This document shows positions 44,692-56,600 of a stretch of DNA of 64,000 nt, piece after piece. The position numbers were made by a program, and so were the translations under genes. The stretch's first letter is position 1. The number at the start of each line of letters is the position of its first letter. The DNA comes from Paraspadella gotoi (taxonomy: Eukaryota; Chaetognatha): the NCBI GenBank assembly GCA_051294375.1, contig CM119267.1:3522192-3586191 (forward strand), given 5' to 3'. The notes under the pieces are model-generated. The model searched no databases. It was not told where the DNA came from and saw only the letters and a program-made list of their open reading frames with translations.

Positions 44692-45735
44692 ATGGATGAT
44701 TCAGACGAGAGTTATAGCAGCGACTATGAGGTTGAAAAAGACGGTCACGTCGACTTGAGTGGGTCCCGCCTCGATTCTTGGCCCTCGAATGACTTATCCA
44801 AATCTCAAGTGTTTGTTTTAAAACTACATCACAATTTTATACGAGAACTGCCAACGGACATAACATGCTTAACCAAAATGGTCCATCTAGACGTTTCGAG
44901 TAACTCGTTAACTTCTTTACCGTCGGAAATTACGACTTTGAAATCCCTTCGTCATCTTGTCGCCAAAAACAATTCGTTGGGCGACTCGAGTTTGCCCAAA
45001 AATTTCGGTAGCATGACAAATTTGATGCTGATTAATTTAGCCGGAAATTCGTTTCGTTCCATTCCGTCGCAAGTGTGCGAACTAAAGAATTTGAAGTCGT
45101 TGTATCTCGGTGGGAATTCGATCAAGACGATCTCTTCTGCCATCGCCGCTCTGTCAAAGTTGCAGATACTTTACCTCGGCGGCAACGAGTTGGAACACGT
45201 TCCCGCGGACCTCGGCAAATTGAAGAGCCTCCGCTCCCTTTCGCTTTGCAACAATCGTTTGGTCTCCATCCCTCCCACGTTGGCGTGTCTATGTCGCCTC
45301 AAGAGTCTCTCTTTACACGGGAACCAACTAGCCACGCTTCCTCAGGAAATCGTCGGCCTGGACCTGCAACAGCTTAGTCTGCGCGACAATCCGCTGGTAA
45401 ACAATTTCGTCGAGCATCTTAACTTCGATCCTCCCTCTCTTCTCGAACTGGCTGGTCGGGCGATAAAGATCGAGAGAGTTTCGTACGGCGACGAATCACT
45501 GCCGCGGGATCTCGTCTCTTATTTGGACGGAGCCAAGCATTGCGTCAACCCCCGCTGCGCCGGCGTCTATTTCACGGCCAAGGTGGCGCATATTAACTTT
45601 GTAGATTTTTGTGGCAAGTATAAACTTCCTTTGCTGCAGTATCTCTGTTCGCCGCAATGCTGCGACCCTAATTCTCCGGCCGTCAAGTCGAACCGATCAC
45701 GCGAAGAGAAAATAGCCAAAGTCCTTCTGGGATAG
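44692..45735 (+). CDS. LRRC58: LRRC58-like leucine-rich repeat protein
   Basis: Single exon, 347 residues. An acidic Ser/Asp/Tyr-rich start is followed by about eight LRRs of the L-x-L-x-x-N-x-L type (residues about 40-240; for example LVSIPPTLACL, LSLHGNQLATLP). The C-terminal signature identifies LRRC58: PSLLELAGRAIKIERV, HCVNPRCAGVYF, VDFCGKYKLPLLQYLCSPQCC. The cysteine pattern of this tail may bind metal (inference). The ortholog call rests on the C-terminal block. The next gene begins only 158 bp downstream. Confidence 0.93.
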   Translation: MDDSDESYSSDYEVEKDGHVDLSGSRLDSWPSNDLSKSQVFVLKLHHNFIRELPTDITCLTKMVHLDVSSNSLTSLPSEITTLKSLRHLVAKNNSLGDSSLPKNFGSMTNLMLINLAGNSFRSIPSQVCELKNLKSLYLGGNSIKTISSAIAALSKLQILYLGGNELEHVPADLGKLKSLRSLSLCNNRLVSIPPTLACLCRLKSLSLHGNQLATLPQEIVGLDLQQLSLRDNPLVNNFVEHLNFDPPSLLELAGRAIKIERVSYGDESLPRDLVSYLDGAKHCVNPRCAGVYFTAKVAHINFVDFCGKYKLPLLQYLCSPQCCDPNSPAVKSNRSREEKIAKVLLG

Positions 45736-45893
45736 TATTCCTTACCCCCACTCCCCACGTAATTAACAGTTGCAATAAGATTAACTTGTCGACCAATCGA
45801 CTCGCTTTGCATGGCTTTAACGTGCAAATATATATTATCTAATAAAATTCTTCAGAATTAGGATCTCCATCTCTTTAAAAATTAAACCAACCG

Positions 45894-46515
45894 ATGTCGC
45901 TGAAGGTTGAAAACAGTTTAAATTCCAAGTTACGCGCCATCAACGATGAAAACTTGCACGAGCTGAAAAGGTTAAACTTGATGCTCTTTCCCGGCGTCTA
46001 CTACAGTCCCAACTTTTATCGCGACGTCTTGGATTCGGGGTTTTACTCTCGCCTGGCTTACGTGAAAGACCGTCCCGTTGGACTCGTCTGTTGCTGTCGA
46101 GAAAAGGGAGGGGGAGGAGATGGAGATGAGGCGTCGAGAAAGAGCGTTCTCGTCATCATGGCGATCGGCGTTTTGGCGCAATATCGTTGCTTCGGGATCG
46201 GGACGCTCATGATGCGCCACGTGCTGAACGTTTCCAAGAATGACGACGGATTGTCGGCCGTCACTCTGCACGTTAAGGTGGGTCGAAAGTAGTGGTTAAG
46301 CCGAGTTATTCTTATCTTCAACAATAACTACCCGGTCCTACCACCCCTCCCCCATGACAATAAAAAAGGTGGACAATTCGCTCGCCATCGAATTCTATCA
46401 GCGATTCGGATTCACGTGTCGGGAAATTAGGAAGAATTATTATGTTCGTTTGAATCCGCCGGACGCTTACGTCATGGAATTAAAACTCAATGATAAATCC
46501 ATCGCCAAACAGTGA
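45894..46515 (+). CDS. NAA50: N-alpha-acetyltransferase 50-like (NAA50)
   Basis: Two exons (45894-46277 and 46369-46515) give 176 residues (human 169). GNAT fold: LKRLNLMLFPGVYYSPNFYRDVL, VGLVCCCRE, then the acetyl-CoA loop YRCFGIGTLMMRHVL (consensus R-x-x-G-x-G/A), VTLHVKVDNSLAIEFYQRFGF and the tail KNYYVRLNPPDAYVMEL. NAA50 acetylates Met-starting N-termini and partners the NatA complex; it is needed for sister-chromatid cohesion. Unusually, a Gly/Asp-rich loop (EKGGGGDGDEASRK) is inserted before the central strand. The first loop residue Q/RxxG is R-C-F-G, compatible with activity. LRRC58 ends 158 bp upstream. Confidence 0.92.
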
Positions 46516-46679
46516 CGCACTATTGCACATTTTAGGGTGCTCTTGTTATGTCGTTGAAGTTTTAGCTTTTTAGTGCATTGTTTTATCGCGTTATGTCGTT
46601 TGTTTTATGCCTTTGAAAATATTGTTTTTACTTTTTCTCCTGCTGACAAAAATGCTTAATTCTATTAGAAACAGCAAAG

Positions 46680-47044
46680 ATGAGCGATTTCAGTAGCGGC
46701 AAGCCTTTGTTACCCTGCAACTTTCGTCACATGCGTTCAGGACCTTGGTTGACGTTTCCTTCTGTAGTTTATCGCAAACGATCGATCGGAAGTACAACAA
46801 AAAATTGAATATTATTTTATTATTCTTTACAAACTCGAATTAATTTTCTTTTGAATTATTAGCTTGCAATTGCGCTTGCAAGCTTTGCTTGAAACCAGAA
46901 CAATCGCTGACAGAAAAACAAGATCCCGATACTGGAACCTGTTCTGAAAATTGCCGAGTTCACAGTGTGTCGAGCCAACGCGTTTCCAGTGGCCCGTGGC
47001 CGGATGATTATTTTGACGAGTCCTCTTATGGAGTCAGGGAATAA
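46680..47044 (+). CDS. Possible small cysteine-rich protein
   Basis: A frame opens at ATG 46680 (MSDFSSGKPLLPC) and a second open stretch follows a TTATTAG acceptor at 46862: CNCACKLCLKPEQ, then CSENCRVHS and a tail SSGPWPDDYFDESSYGVRE ending in TAA at 47044. A donor at 46735 (ATGC|GTTCAG) would join them in frame to about 79 residues. The cysteine pattern (C-x-C-x-C-x-x-C) suggests a metal-binding or disulfide-rich peptide. No family is recognised; the donor is weak. It may be a real small gene between NAA50 and the kinase. Confidence 0.4.
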
Positions 47045-47234
47045 TAACAGATTAGGATTCTTTCTTAGATATTCCTTGTACTATGTTTAGCCAAGTGATA
47101 ATCATTATTTATTTAGTATTGAAACAAAAAATAAAATAGGGTCGAGTGAGAAATGACTCGCGCCTCGTGGGAGATTCCCTGAAAGGTGAACCGCGCGGCG
47201 CGGCGCGGCGCGATCCATCCAGATAGCGAGCGAG

Positions 47235-50200
47235 ATGGAGTCGGGGAAGTTAAGGCAGGCGCTGGATGAGATCGTCCGGAGATGCAAGTCTGCGGGTCAC
47301 GGCCTCCACGTCTTCGACCCCAGCGACATCTTTTACGAGGAGATCGTGGGCAGAGGGGAGGAGGGGATTGTGCAACTCTGTCGGGTCAACTATCACGGCC
47401 TCGAGGAACTGGCCGCCATCAAGGTGGGTCGATATGAGGAATCCTCAGTGTGGAGCCGATTGACCTGAATCCCTCGTCGGGGGCAAATCATTACACGGTT
47501 CTCTTTCTCCCCCAGACGATTACGACCAATGGGGGTAAGGAAATGATCGATTTCCTCTTGCAAGAGTTGGAGATGATTGTCATGGGCAGCGACGCTTTAT
47601 CTGATGCTGTTCTCAAGGTTTGAGAAAAAATCCTAAATGATTAAATTAAAATATTAATACTTAAAGGGAATTTTGTTTTGTCCCGAAAATTTTTTAATAA
47701 AGACAAGTTGAAACTTTCTGACTGGGTAACATTTTAAATTTAAAATGTAACTACCGCTAAATTTTTAAGGTATTTGGCGTTGCCTTGGTTCCCGTTAATC
47801 TTAAAACCCGAAGCCATCACTCGGCCATGTGCCACTTGGGCATCGTGATGGAACGCGGCTTTTGCAACCTTTTCCAACTGCTCGTCGGCGAGGACTTGGA
47901 TTTGGCTCTGAGGGTGGTCATTATGCGGCAGCTGGCGCGTGCCGTTCACCACCTTCACTCGGGCGAACCTCGCATCGTTCACCGCGACATTAAACCTCAA
48001 AACATTGTCGTCACTGAAGCCGAGAGATCTGAGCGGACGGGCCGTTTGAGATCTGTCAAGGTCAAGCTCATTGATCTTGGTGAGTCGAGCAACAGACGAT
48101 TTATTTGCTTTAAATGAATCAATTTATTTGCCAATTTACCATCAGGAATGGCATGCACCGTTTCGGAGCCAGAGGAAAAGATTTCTTGCGTCGTTGGCAC
48201 TGAAGGATATCACGCCCCCGAGATGTGGGAGGAGGCGCCCTATACTTCTAAAGTTGACATTTTCTCGTTGGGCGTCACTTTCATCGTGGTGCTGATGGAC
48301 CAAGAGGCTCTCGGCCGCATCAGTTTCATCCTCGGATCTCTCCATGATGCCAAGGTCGAGGGTGCCGTCGGCCACCGTCTTTTCGACGTCGCTCGTCCTT
48401 TTCTCATGGCCGGGATCGAGAAGGCCGATGGCCTGGAGAACCTTATCTACGCCATGACGACTGGCGCCGCGACGAGACTCAGCGACGCCGGTTACATCCA
48501 TCGCGAACTGACTCGTATCCTCGACGCAGTGTCTCCGGGTCACGATCCGCGCGCCCAAACGCCCTTCGTCTTCGCCAGGGGCAGCTCGCGCGAACCCAAA
48601 CAAACTTCAGCGGCGAAGCGGGGCCACCACGACATCGTGGGGTCAGAGGCTCCCGCCGCCATTTGCGCCTGCTCCTCGAAACCGGCTTCCGGCGACGCCG
48701 AGTGCAGTAAAGACTCAGACTACTCTTCTCACCTATCGGAGGAAGGTTCCGACGCTTCTCTCGATCCTTCGGCGCCGAATCGAGATTCGGGCAACGTCAC
48801 CCCGACCTCCACCCCCGCGGGGACCCCGACCTTGATGAAAGCGGAGCAAAACTGGCAGCCGCCTCGATATCGAAACTTCTTCACGCAGACGCCTAACAGC
48901 GAGAATTTCGTAGAGGCGTTGTCGACGCTGACGACGAGAAGGCGGGCAACTAGATCGAGTCTTTTGATCGGAAGCGGGGAAGCGGCGGATCGATCACACG
49001 ACCGAATCGGTGAGTTGGAAAAAGAGTTGGAGGCGAAAGACGTTGTCATCTGTTGCAAAGAAAAACTGCTGCAAGAAAGGGAGAAGATGCTGACGGAGCA
49101 ACGCAGAAGTCTGCAGAAGATGGAAATACAAAACAAGGAGCTGCGACAGCAACTGATCCTCGTTCGCGCGAGAGAGACTCCATCGCAAACGCGATTTTCG
49201 GACGGCGAGTCGAGGATTCGCCCGCGGTCGTTGGCCGTCGATTTCGAGGGGTCGAGTCGAGGACAGGAAATCGTCAAGACGGAGGTAAAGATGGAACCGA
49301 CTTCGTCCCCTCTTCCATGGGCGAGAGAAGAAACGAAGGAGACGACGACTGCCTGCGTTGGCAGAGCATCTGAAATCAAGCGCGAATCCGTTGATACCAC
49401 GGAGCAAGAGAAAGAATCCGCGGGAAGATCGAAAGGATCGAGAAAACGAAAGATCTGCCTTGAATCTCCGAAACCAGAAGTCGAGGTTCCCACGAAGAAC
49501 TCCAAAGGTGGTCGACGAAGGGCCATCGCGTCGCGGAGGGTCGTCGCGGAAACAAAAGCTGCCGGTTCCGTAGATCCGGTTCAAGTCCAATCGTCGGTAA
49601 TTTCGCCGGGGACAAGAATCGAAGAAAACGACAGCAAAGGCGCCGACGATAAAGTTATTCTGCCGCCCGCGAAGAAGGCGAAGAGAAAGTCCACTGAAGG
49701 AAACGCTGCGACCTGTTCGAGCCATACACTCCGACGATCCGCTCGGAGCACTAAGAGAGGAAGAGATGAGATTCAGTCGAGTCGCGCAGAGAACCGAGAG
49801 GAGACGAAATTAGCCGACACACCTATCATCCCGCAGGCCATCCCATCCAGTGCGGACGCTCAGCAAAACCAGTCGATGGAAGATAACAGTGACTCAAAAC
49901 CCACAGGAGATAACAACACTCGCGAGAATCTAAGAGATTTGGGCGACGCTGCGACGACGGGCGAAAGGTCGCCCCTCGAACCAATATTTTCCGAAGGAGA
50001 TTACCCCGCGTCGACCTGCTCGGAATCCTCGAAGGCTGTGCTTAAGAAAGAAGACGCGCAAACCCTTGCCTTAAATCCTGTCTGTGATAACGAAAGTGAA
50101 ACTTCTCGCGCCGGATCCGCCAAGGCTAACGTCGGACTTCTCTCCCGCGACCCTCTCGACGAAGAAGTTGATGTTACCATTGCGTTCTGTGATAACGTCA

Positions 50201-50955
50201 ACCGAGTCCGCGACGAAAGTTCTTCCCAATCGACGAGCGACTTGGGCGACGAGCGGAGAGAAGAGAGCGACGACGTCCTCTCGGGAGCGGACATTCTCAA
50301 CGAGTCCGACTCTTTAGAGAATTACCGCGAACTTTTCGGCGAGAAAACTTACGCCAGAGGAAGAGAGAAGAGAAAGCGTTTGGCGGATCCGAGTCAACGT
50401 CTCGCCGAGATTGAAACCCCACCGAGCCTTCAAGGCGCCTCGTTTAACATCGCCTCTTCCACTACGTTATCGCTGTGGAATTTTCGGGAAATTCCCGATC
50501 TCGATTGGATTGTCAACAATGAATCTACAGGTCAGAGTCGCTCTCAGTCGGAGTCCAACGACTCGTCGAAAGAATTAAGTCCAATTAAGCTTTTAGCGGT
50601 CAAAGGCAAATCGGGGGTGTCTAAGTCGGGCAAAGCATCACAGAAAAAATCAACGACGTCGACAACGAGAAAAGACTCAGACGAGTCGCCTCGCGCGACT
50701 GTCGAGCGACCCGCTCATCGATTTCTGCCATTGTCGCCCAGGAATTACGCGGCGGCGTTTTCCTCAATGCCTCTGACTCCCCCGCCGCCCCCGCCGCTCA
50801 TCACCAACATCGCCACTGGGGCTTTAGCGCATTTCGCTTCCTCCGGCGAAATCAGTGTCGCTCAAAAGCTGCAACCCACAAACCTGCAAAGGGACATGTT
50901 CGAAATGAGTCCGGTCAATCGGCACGTTACTCTTTCGCCGAAAATTTCCATATAA
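47235..50955 (+). CDS. Divergent protein kinase with long disordered tail
   Basis: Four exons (47235-47423, 47516-47617, 47770-48079, 48146-50955) encode 1136 residues. The N-terminal about 310 residues are a protein kinase domain: Gly loop VGRGEEGIVQL, Lys in AAIK (residue 63), HRDIKPQN (168-175), DLG in place of DFG (about 199-201), GTEGYHAPEMW and DIFSLGVTF. All catalytic residues are present, so it is probably active and Ser/Thr-type by the HRDIKPQN motif. The rest has a short coiled coil (about 515-555), then long basic and acidic Ser-rich disorder with PPPPPP and SP motifs near the end (SPVNRHVTLSPKISI). I cannot place it in a named kinase family. Cell-cycle or checkpoint use is only a guess from the SP-rich tail. 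Confidence 0.85.
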
Positions 50956-51575
50956 TTTTTTTTATGTAACTTTAGGTAAAAAAAAAATAGCGCGTATCTA
51001 TAAACTTTGATTCGCTCGAAACGTTTTTGATAAATTTGAAATTTTGTGTGCGTTTTCAGTATATATTGACAATCGTTAATCATCGCTCGAGACGTAGTTT
51101 GTCACAATTATAACTCTCCCCTTTATCCAATCAGTTGTTGTCATTCATGAATGGCCTCATTATTATCATCATCATGTTGCGTGGAAATTATTAATATACG
51201 ATTACCCCAATTTTTTCCGTACTAAGTCTTTCATTGTGATTTCCGCTTGCATAGTGTACAATTGTACACTCAAACGGAGCCTCTGTTAGATTAGCCTCAA
51301 TTACGTTATTTTAGTAAATTTTTTTTAACGCCAACTGTCGTTTGAGTTAGACTTCGAGACGAATTCTGTGTTTGTTTGTATTTATTTACGGTATGCCAAG
51401 GCATTTGTAGCCATTGTTATTTCGATTCTGTACTAGAATTAATTTAGGGTGGCGGATTAATTAAAAAAAAATGTTAGTTTGACATAACTGACACGTCCAA
51501 CGGTCAAACTAAAACGTTTCGCAGCGAGCGAATCGAGTCGAGTCTTCCATCGGAAACTTAATTCGAGGAAATAAA
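50956..51575. other. Intergenic spacer
   Basis: About 620 AT-rich bases between the kinase and AMDHD2. A short palindrome TGTACAATTGTACA occurs near 51255. No coding frame or RNA gene is recognised. Confidence 0.5.
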
Positions 51576-53294
51576 ATGAGGATGTTGAAACGCTTCACGA
51601 ATTGTCGCCTCGTCAGAGAGGGTAAATTAGTTCGTGACGATCTTTGGGTTCGACAGGTAAGGGAAAAAAAAAGAATAGCGACCATTTTTTAGCCGGGACA
51701 AGTTTTTTTCTCAAGTCGTCTTCGGTCCCACGCGACAGGGAAAGATCGTCGACCCGGAAAAGATTTACTTCGACGAAAAGGTGATCGCGGACGAAGTGAT
51801 CGATTGCCACAACGCCGTCGTGTCCCCGGGATACATCGATATTCAAGTGACGTAGTCTCGATTCCCTCAATCCGGGCGTCGACGGCGTCGTCCATAATCT
51901 TTTCTTCCGATTGCCCTTAGATCAACGGCGGCTTCGGCGTCGACTTCAGTCGCCTCATGGACAATCCCGCGGAAGAGGTCGCCAAAGTGGCCAAAGGAAT
52001 CCTGTGTCACGGAGTGACGGCCTTTTGCCCCACGCTGGTCACTACCACCCAGGATATCTACGAGAAGATTGTGCCAAAGGTTATTTTTAATTCGCACAGA
52101 AATTCGAGAGAAAATTCGAGTTTTTGTTTTTATTTGGTTTCGATCTTTCTTAGATCAAACGAACAAACGGGAGCCGAGATGGCGCCGCAGTTCTTGGACT
52201 TCATCTGGAAGGACCATTCATCTCTCCTGACAAAAAAGGAGCTCATCCTCCGGAATGCATGCTGTCTCTTAAAGGAAAGTTTTGTCATTATTTTATTTAA
52301 AACTTAACGTCACGTGACCGGATGGATTAATCCCACAGGCGGTTTAAAAAATATCAAAAAGACGTACGGCGGCGACATTTCGAACGTCTCATTGTTGACG
52401 CTAGCGCCGGAATTGGAAGGCGCCGTGGATGCTGTGGGCGAGCTCGTCGAAAGCGGAGTCGTCGTCTCATTGGGGCATTCCACGGCCGACCTGAAGACGG
52501 GTGAAGAGGCCGTCCGGAAGGGAGCCACTTGCATCACGCATCTCTTCAACGCAATGTCTTCCTTTCATCATCGGTAAATTTGATAGGTTTATACATTATA
52601 CAAGCCAAGTTATCTTCATTAATTTTAACTTACCCAGAGATCCGGGTCTAGTGGGGCTTCTGACTTCAGACCAGATCGGTTCGCGTCATGTTTACTACGG
52701 TTTGATCGCCGACGGAATCCACACTCATCCGGCCGCCTTGAGGTGAGTCGGTTTTTCTTATAATTGATGCATTCGGATTTTTGTTTATTTTTCTCTTTTT
52801 GCAAGATTTGCGCACAAAATGGATCCTCACGGTTTGATCTTAATCACCGACGCGGTGCCCGCCTTGGGTCTCTCCATCGGAACCCACACCATCGGGCGCA
52901 TGGAGGTCGAGGTCTTAGACGATCGCGCCGTCATCGCCGGAACTAATACGCTTTGCGGGTCCATCGCCCCCATGGACAAATGCATTCAAAACTTTTATTG
53001 TTCGACTGGTAATAAATTGGAGGAAGCTGGTTTTTGAAAGGAGAGTTCTATAGTAATATCGCCTCTGTCTTTTCAGAAGCGTCCATGGTTGAAGTTCTGG
53101 AGATGGCGACCTTGCACCCGGCGCGCCTTCTTGGCATCGAGTGCCGAAAGGGGACGTTGGCCTTTGGCGCCGACGCGGATTTCATCATCCTCGATCATCA
53201 GTTGAATCTGATGGCCACTTATGTCGCAGGGGATCTCGTCTATTCCGCCAAAAAGGACGGAGAAATATCGGAGCTGGGAAGGTTGCAACTCTGA
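51576..53294 (+). CDS. AMDHD2: N-acetylglucosamine-6-phosphate deacetylase
   Basis: Eight exons: 51576-51656, 51739-51846, 51921-52079, 52154-52274 (or 52283), 52339-52573, 52638-52742, 52806-53008, 53077-53294. 409 residues, the same as human, if exon 4 ends at 52274. The enzyme deacetylates GlcNAc-6-P in amino-sugar recycling. Family features: [30 protein letters not shown], the metal-binding [55 protein letters not shown] and [10 protein letters not shown]. The intron after exon 4 has no standard donor in the expected place: AAAG|GAAAGT would be a GA-AG intron, while the nearest in-frame GT (TTTT|GTCATT) adds three codons. Other junctions are normal. Confidence 0.94.
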
Positions 53295-53692
53295 TCGAGT
53301 TTTATCATTCTCATAGACTTATTATTTTATTTGTTGAAGAATTATTAGCGTAGTTTTATCAGGGCGACTTCCAGCTCAGGGTTTTGAGTGTGCGGACCAG
53401 TTTCCAAAGTAGATAGCGGTTTAATTTATTGTGATTATTTTTGTACTTTTCCTATCTCAAATATACATACGTCCGATTCTTTTGGTCTCTTTCTTGCCTT
53501 AAATTTACCGAATTTATTCTTTTTACTGTCGTCGTTTTTGATAACGATCTATTTTTAATGATTTATTCATGAATCAAAGGGGACTTTTTTATCGTTGAAT
53601 TTCTCAATCATATATATATTTTTTAACGTCAAACAGATAAGATTTTGGTTTATAACGGACGAAATTTAGTTTTCGAATGGGTTGACTGTATC
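53295..53692. other. Intergenic spacer
   Basis: About 400 bases between AMDHD2 and the first exon of FBXL5, AT-rich, with a TA run near 53610. The end presumably includes the FBXL5 promoter and 5' UTR. No other feature is seen. Confidence 0.5.
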
Positions 53693-56600
53693 ATGGAGGA
53701 ATCTCCCTCAGTGGAGATCGACGTCTCAGAGACGATGACGTTATCACCGACCGATGCCGACTACGAGACTTCCTTCGAAGGTTAAACCTCTCTTAAAGTT
53801 ATTCTAACAGAGGGTATAACAGAGGGGTAATAATAATCTAAGAGCTTGGATTAGGGAACGGCTGAATTGTATGTAAAAAAAAGGAAAACTCATTTAAATG
53901 TGGGTTAAATAAAACTTGAATGGAGATTAATGGAAATGGAGGAAACTTAAAAAAAATTAAATTGAATGAAATCCAAAAAAAAACAAAATTGAAACTGAAA
54001 GTTTAACGGCAGGCAGGCACTGATGAACGTAGTTGAGAACGGTAGAGAGAAATGAATTGGGGGGAAAAAAAAGTTTGTTATGCTTTCAGTCCATATGGCC
54101 TCTTTATCTCATCTCCCCACAGAGATAAGCTCAGAGAAGGTGAACGAGCCAGAGCGACGAAATAGACGTAATGAATGGACGAAATAAACGAAGTGGACGG
54201 AATGAGTAAACGAAGAGAGTTGTAGACGGAGTGAGCACAGGAGAGCACCATTTTCGTGACGTATTGTAGTAGTGGTTGGCCTTGTAGAGGTAGGGCGTTC
54301 CCCTAATGTGCTAGGAGTGGAGAGACCGTAATGAAGAAGCGACGTGGAAGTTGTTGAAACGAAGTTGTAGAGGGCCGGAACAGTCTCCTCCAACTGGGCC
54401 TATAATGGACATAGAACATGAAAGGATGTTGAGGTACCAAAGAGTGACACTTTATTTGTGGGATAAAGTTGCATTAACTAATACTGCCACTATTTCTCCA
54501 AAGTTGTTGCTGTCATTAAGCCGGGAGAACGGCGTGAAATCAGATGATTTACCTTTGTGATGAATAGAGTTCCAAATGAGTAAGACTTGAGAGAGAGTTG
54601 ACACGTGTCAAAAGAATGAGTAGCCTGTAAGTGATTCCGTTAAAACATTTTTTAAATTTTCAAATGAAATTCTAAATAGTTAACTAGAATGAATAAGCCT
54701 GAGTTTTTTCAACTTGGAAACTGAAAATTCCAAAACCGGTCAATGCACCACTCTAACAGAGGGGTATCTCTGTTGTGATGATGGTTACCCTGATAAACAT
54801 GACATCGGTTACTATAGGTTAGTGGATAATTATTCAGTGACTTACTTAATGTTTGAAGGCTACTTGACTGGCTTCTTGGTAAGACTAATGAACTAGAGAG
54901 TTAGGCTTGCAATGTATTCAAGTATAGACCTATGAAAAGATAGCAATTACATGTTAATATCTTAATGGATGCTAAACCTAAGTGTTGAGCTAGCAAGAGC
55001 ATAGTGGTTCAAAACCGACCCTTGTAATCCTAGCTGACTAAGGGATAATTCTCTGAGAATATATTTTCTTTACTAAACATAGAAAGGTCAGCTGGAATCA
55101 CAAGAATAGTTAAAGTAATAAACTAGCAATTATGACAATTAAATCATTAATTATTTAGCTATTAACGGAACCACAAATAAACATGATCATTTACTAATGT
55201 AAAATAATAATATTAAACCTTTAAGGTAATAGAATAAGTATTTATCAAAGCTTAATCAAAATACGACAATATGCAAATGAGATTGAGGAACTCAATCTCA
55301 TTTCAGACAATTCACAAATTAATCTGCTACATTATTTTTAAATCATTAGAGTATAGGTAGTTCATCATTATTCAGACGAAATCAACGTGTACAGCATTCC
55401 GCACAGTCGAATGCGTCGGTTGGCCCAGATGGCCGTCGACAAGTTAAAAAGCACCAACTGCTCCAACGCCTGCGACCTTCTCACGACCGTCAAAACTCTC
55501 TCCCGCGTTTTTTACGAGTTCAAGACGCACGAACGGATCGAGAACGAATGCATCATGAGACGATTGCAGGTCGGGATTATAACAGGAAGTAGCCCGAGGC
55601 TATTTTCCATTTCTTAAGTTTACTCACCTTTTAAGGCTAAGCTAAACAAGCTGAACATTCAAAACACTGCCGTGTGCAACTGTCACAAGGACGACGAATT
55701 GTCGAAAATGCTGAAAGTGAGTCAATGATTACATGTAATATTTTGGTTTGTTATATATGAACCTCTTATTGAAATCTGAATTTGTTTTTAGCTGTTCTCG
55801 GAGGGAATTCGTTATTCCACCAAATCTGAATCCGAGAGAATAAGTTATGGCCTCAAGTTGCAGAGGGAACTGGAAAAGTTCCAAGAACATTTCTTGCCGC
55901 ACATGCAAGAAGAGGAGGACATTTTTCAACCGCTTTTGGTCGAATACTTTTCCGTCGAAGAGTTGAAAGAGCTCAAAGAGAGCGTTTTAAAGGTATGACG
56001 GCGTTTTGCCCACTCATTGACGGTAATGGGATTGCTTTGTTTTAATACGGATTTATTTTGGGACCCGCGTCCTAAATTACAGCAACATCAGATGTGGAAC
56101 AACATGGACAACCTTGAAGATTTGGTCAATCAATACGACGATAATCCGTGGACGACGTCAAACCGAACCAACTCGTCGACGACGACGTCGATAAAGACTT
56201 GGTCGGGAACCTCATCGTCCTCGTTTCATCTTACCAGCCTCTTCGATGAGAAGACCTCTCCCGACATTGTATCGCTTTACATTGGTACGTGTAGACGAAG
56301 GATAATAATTTTATATCAAAGACTAGTACGGGAAGTTCTTTCAAATAACTTTCCTATAAAGAAAATTAATATAACCCTGAATAAAATATATTATTAATAT
56401 CAATTTCACCCAGAGTCTTTGGATGACGCGTCGAACCCGGGATGTGGCTACGTCAAGTCGCAATCAGTGATCGAAGAGAAGATCCTCCTTGATTCTTTAT
56501 ACGGTAGTTGAAAATTTTCGGAAGAGACGCTCGTTATTTTTTTGTTTTTTTCACCGTCGTCTTATTTTGACTCGATTCTAGGTAAAACGACGGGGAGCCT

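Noticed and set aside
48729-49725. Long minus-strand open frames opposite the kinase
   Set aside because: They mirror the GC-rich Ser/Arg coding of the plus-strand exon, have no family resemblance and lack splice logic; they are antisense shadows.
54240-54310. tRNA-like sequence in FBXL5 intron 1
   Set aside because: A GTAGTGGTTGG-type word resembles a tRNA D-arm/A box, but no acceptor stem, anticodon arm or T-arm pairing could be made.
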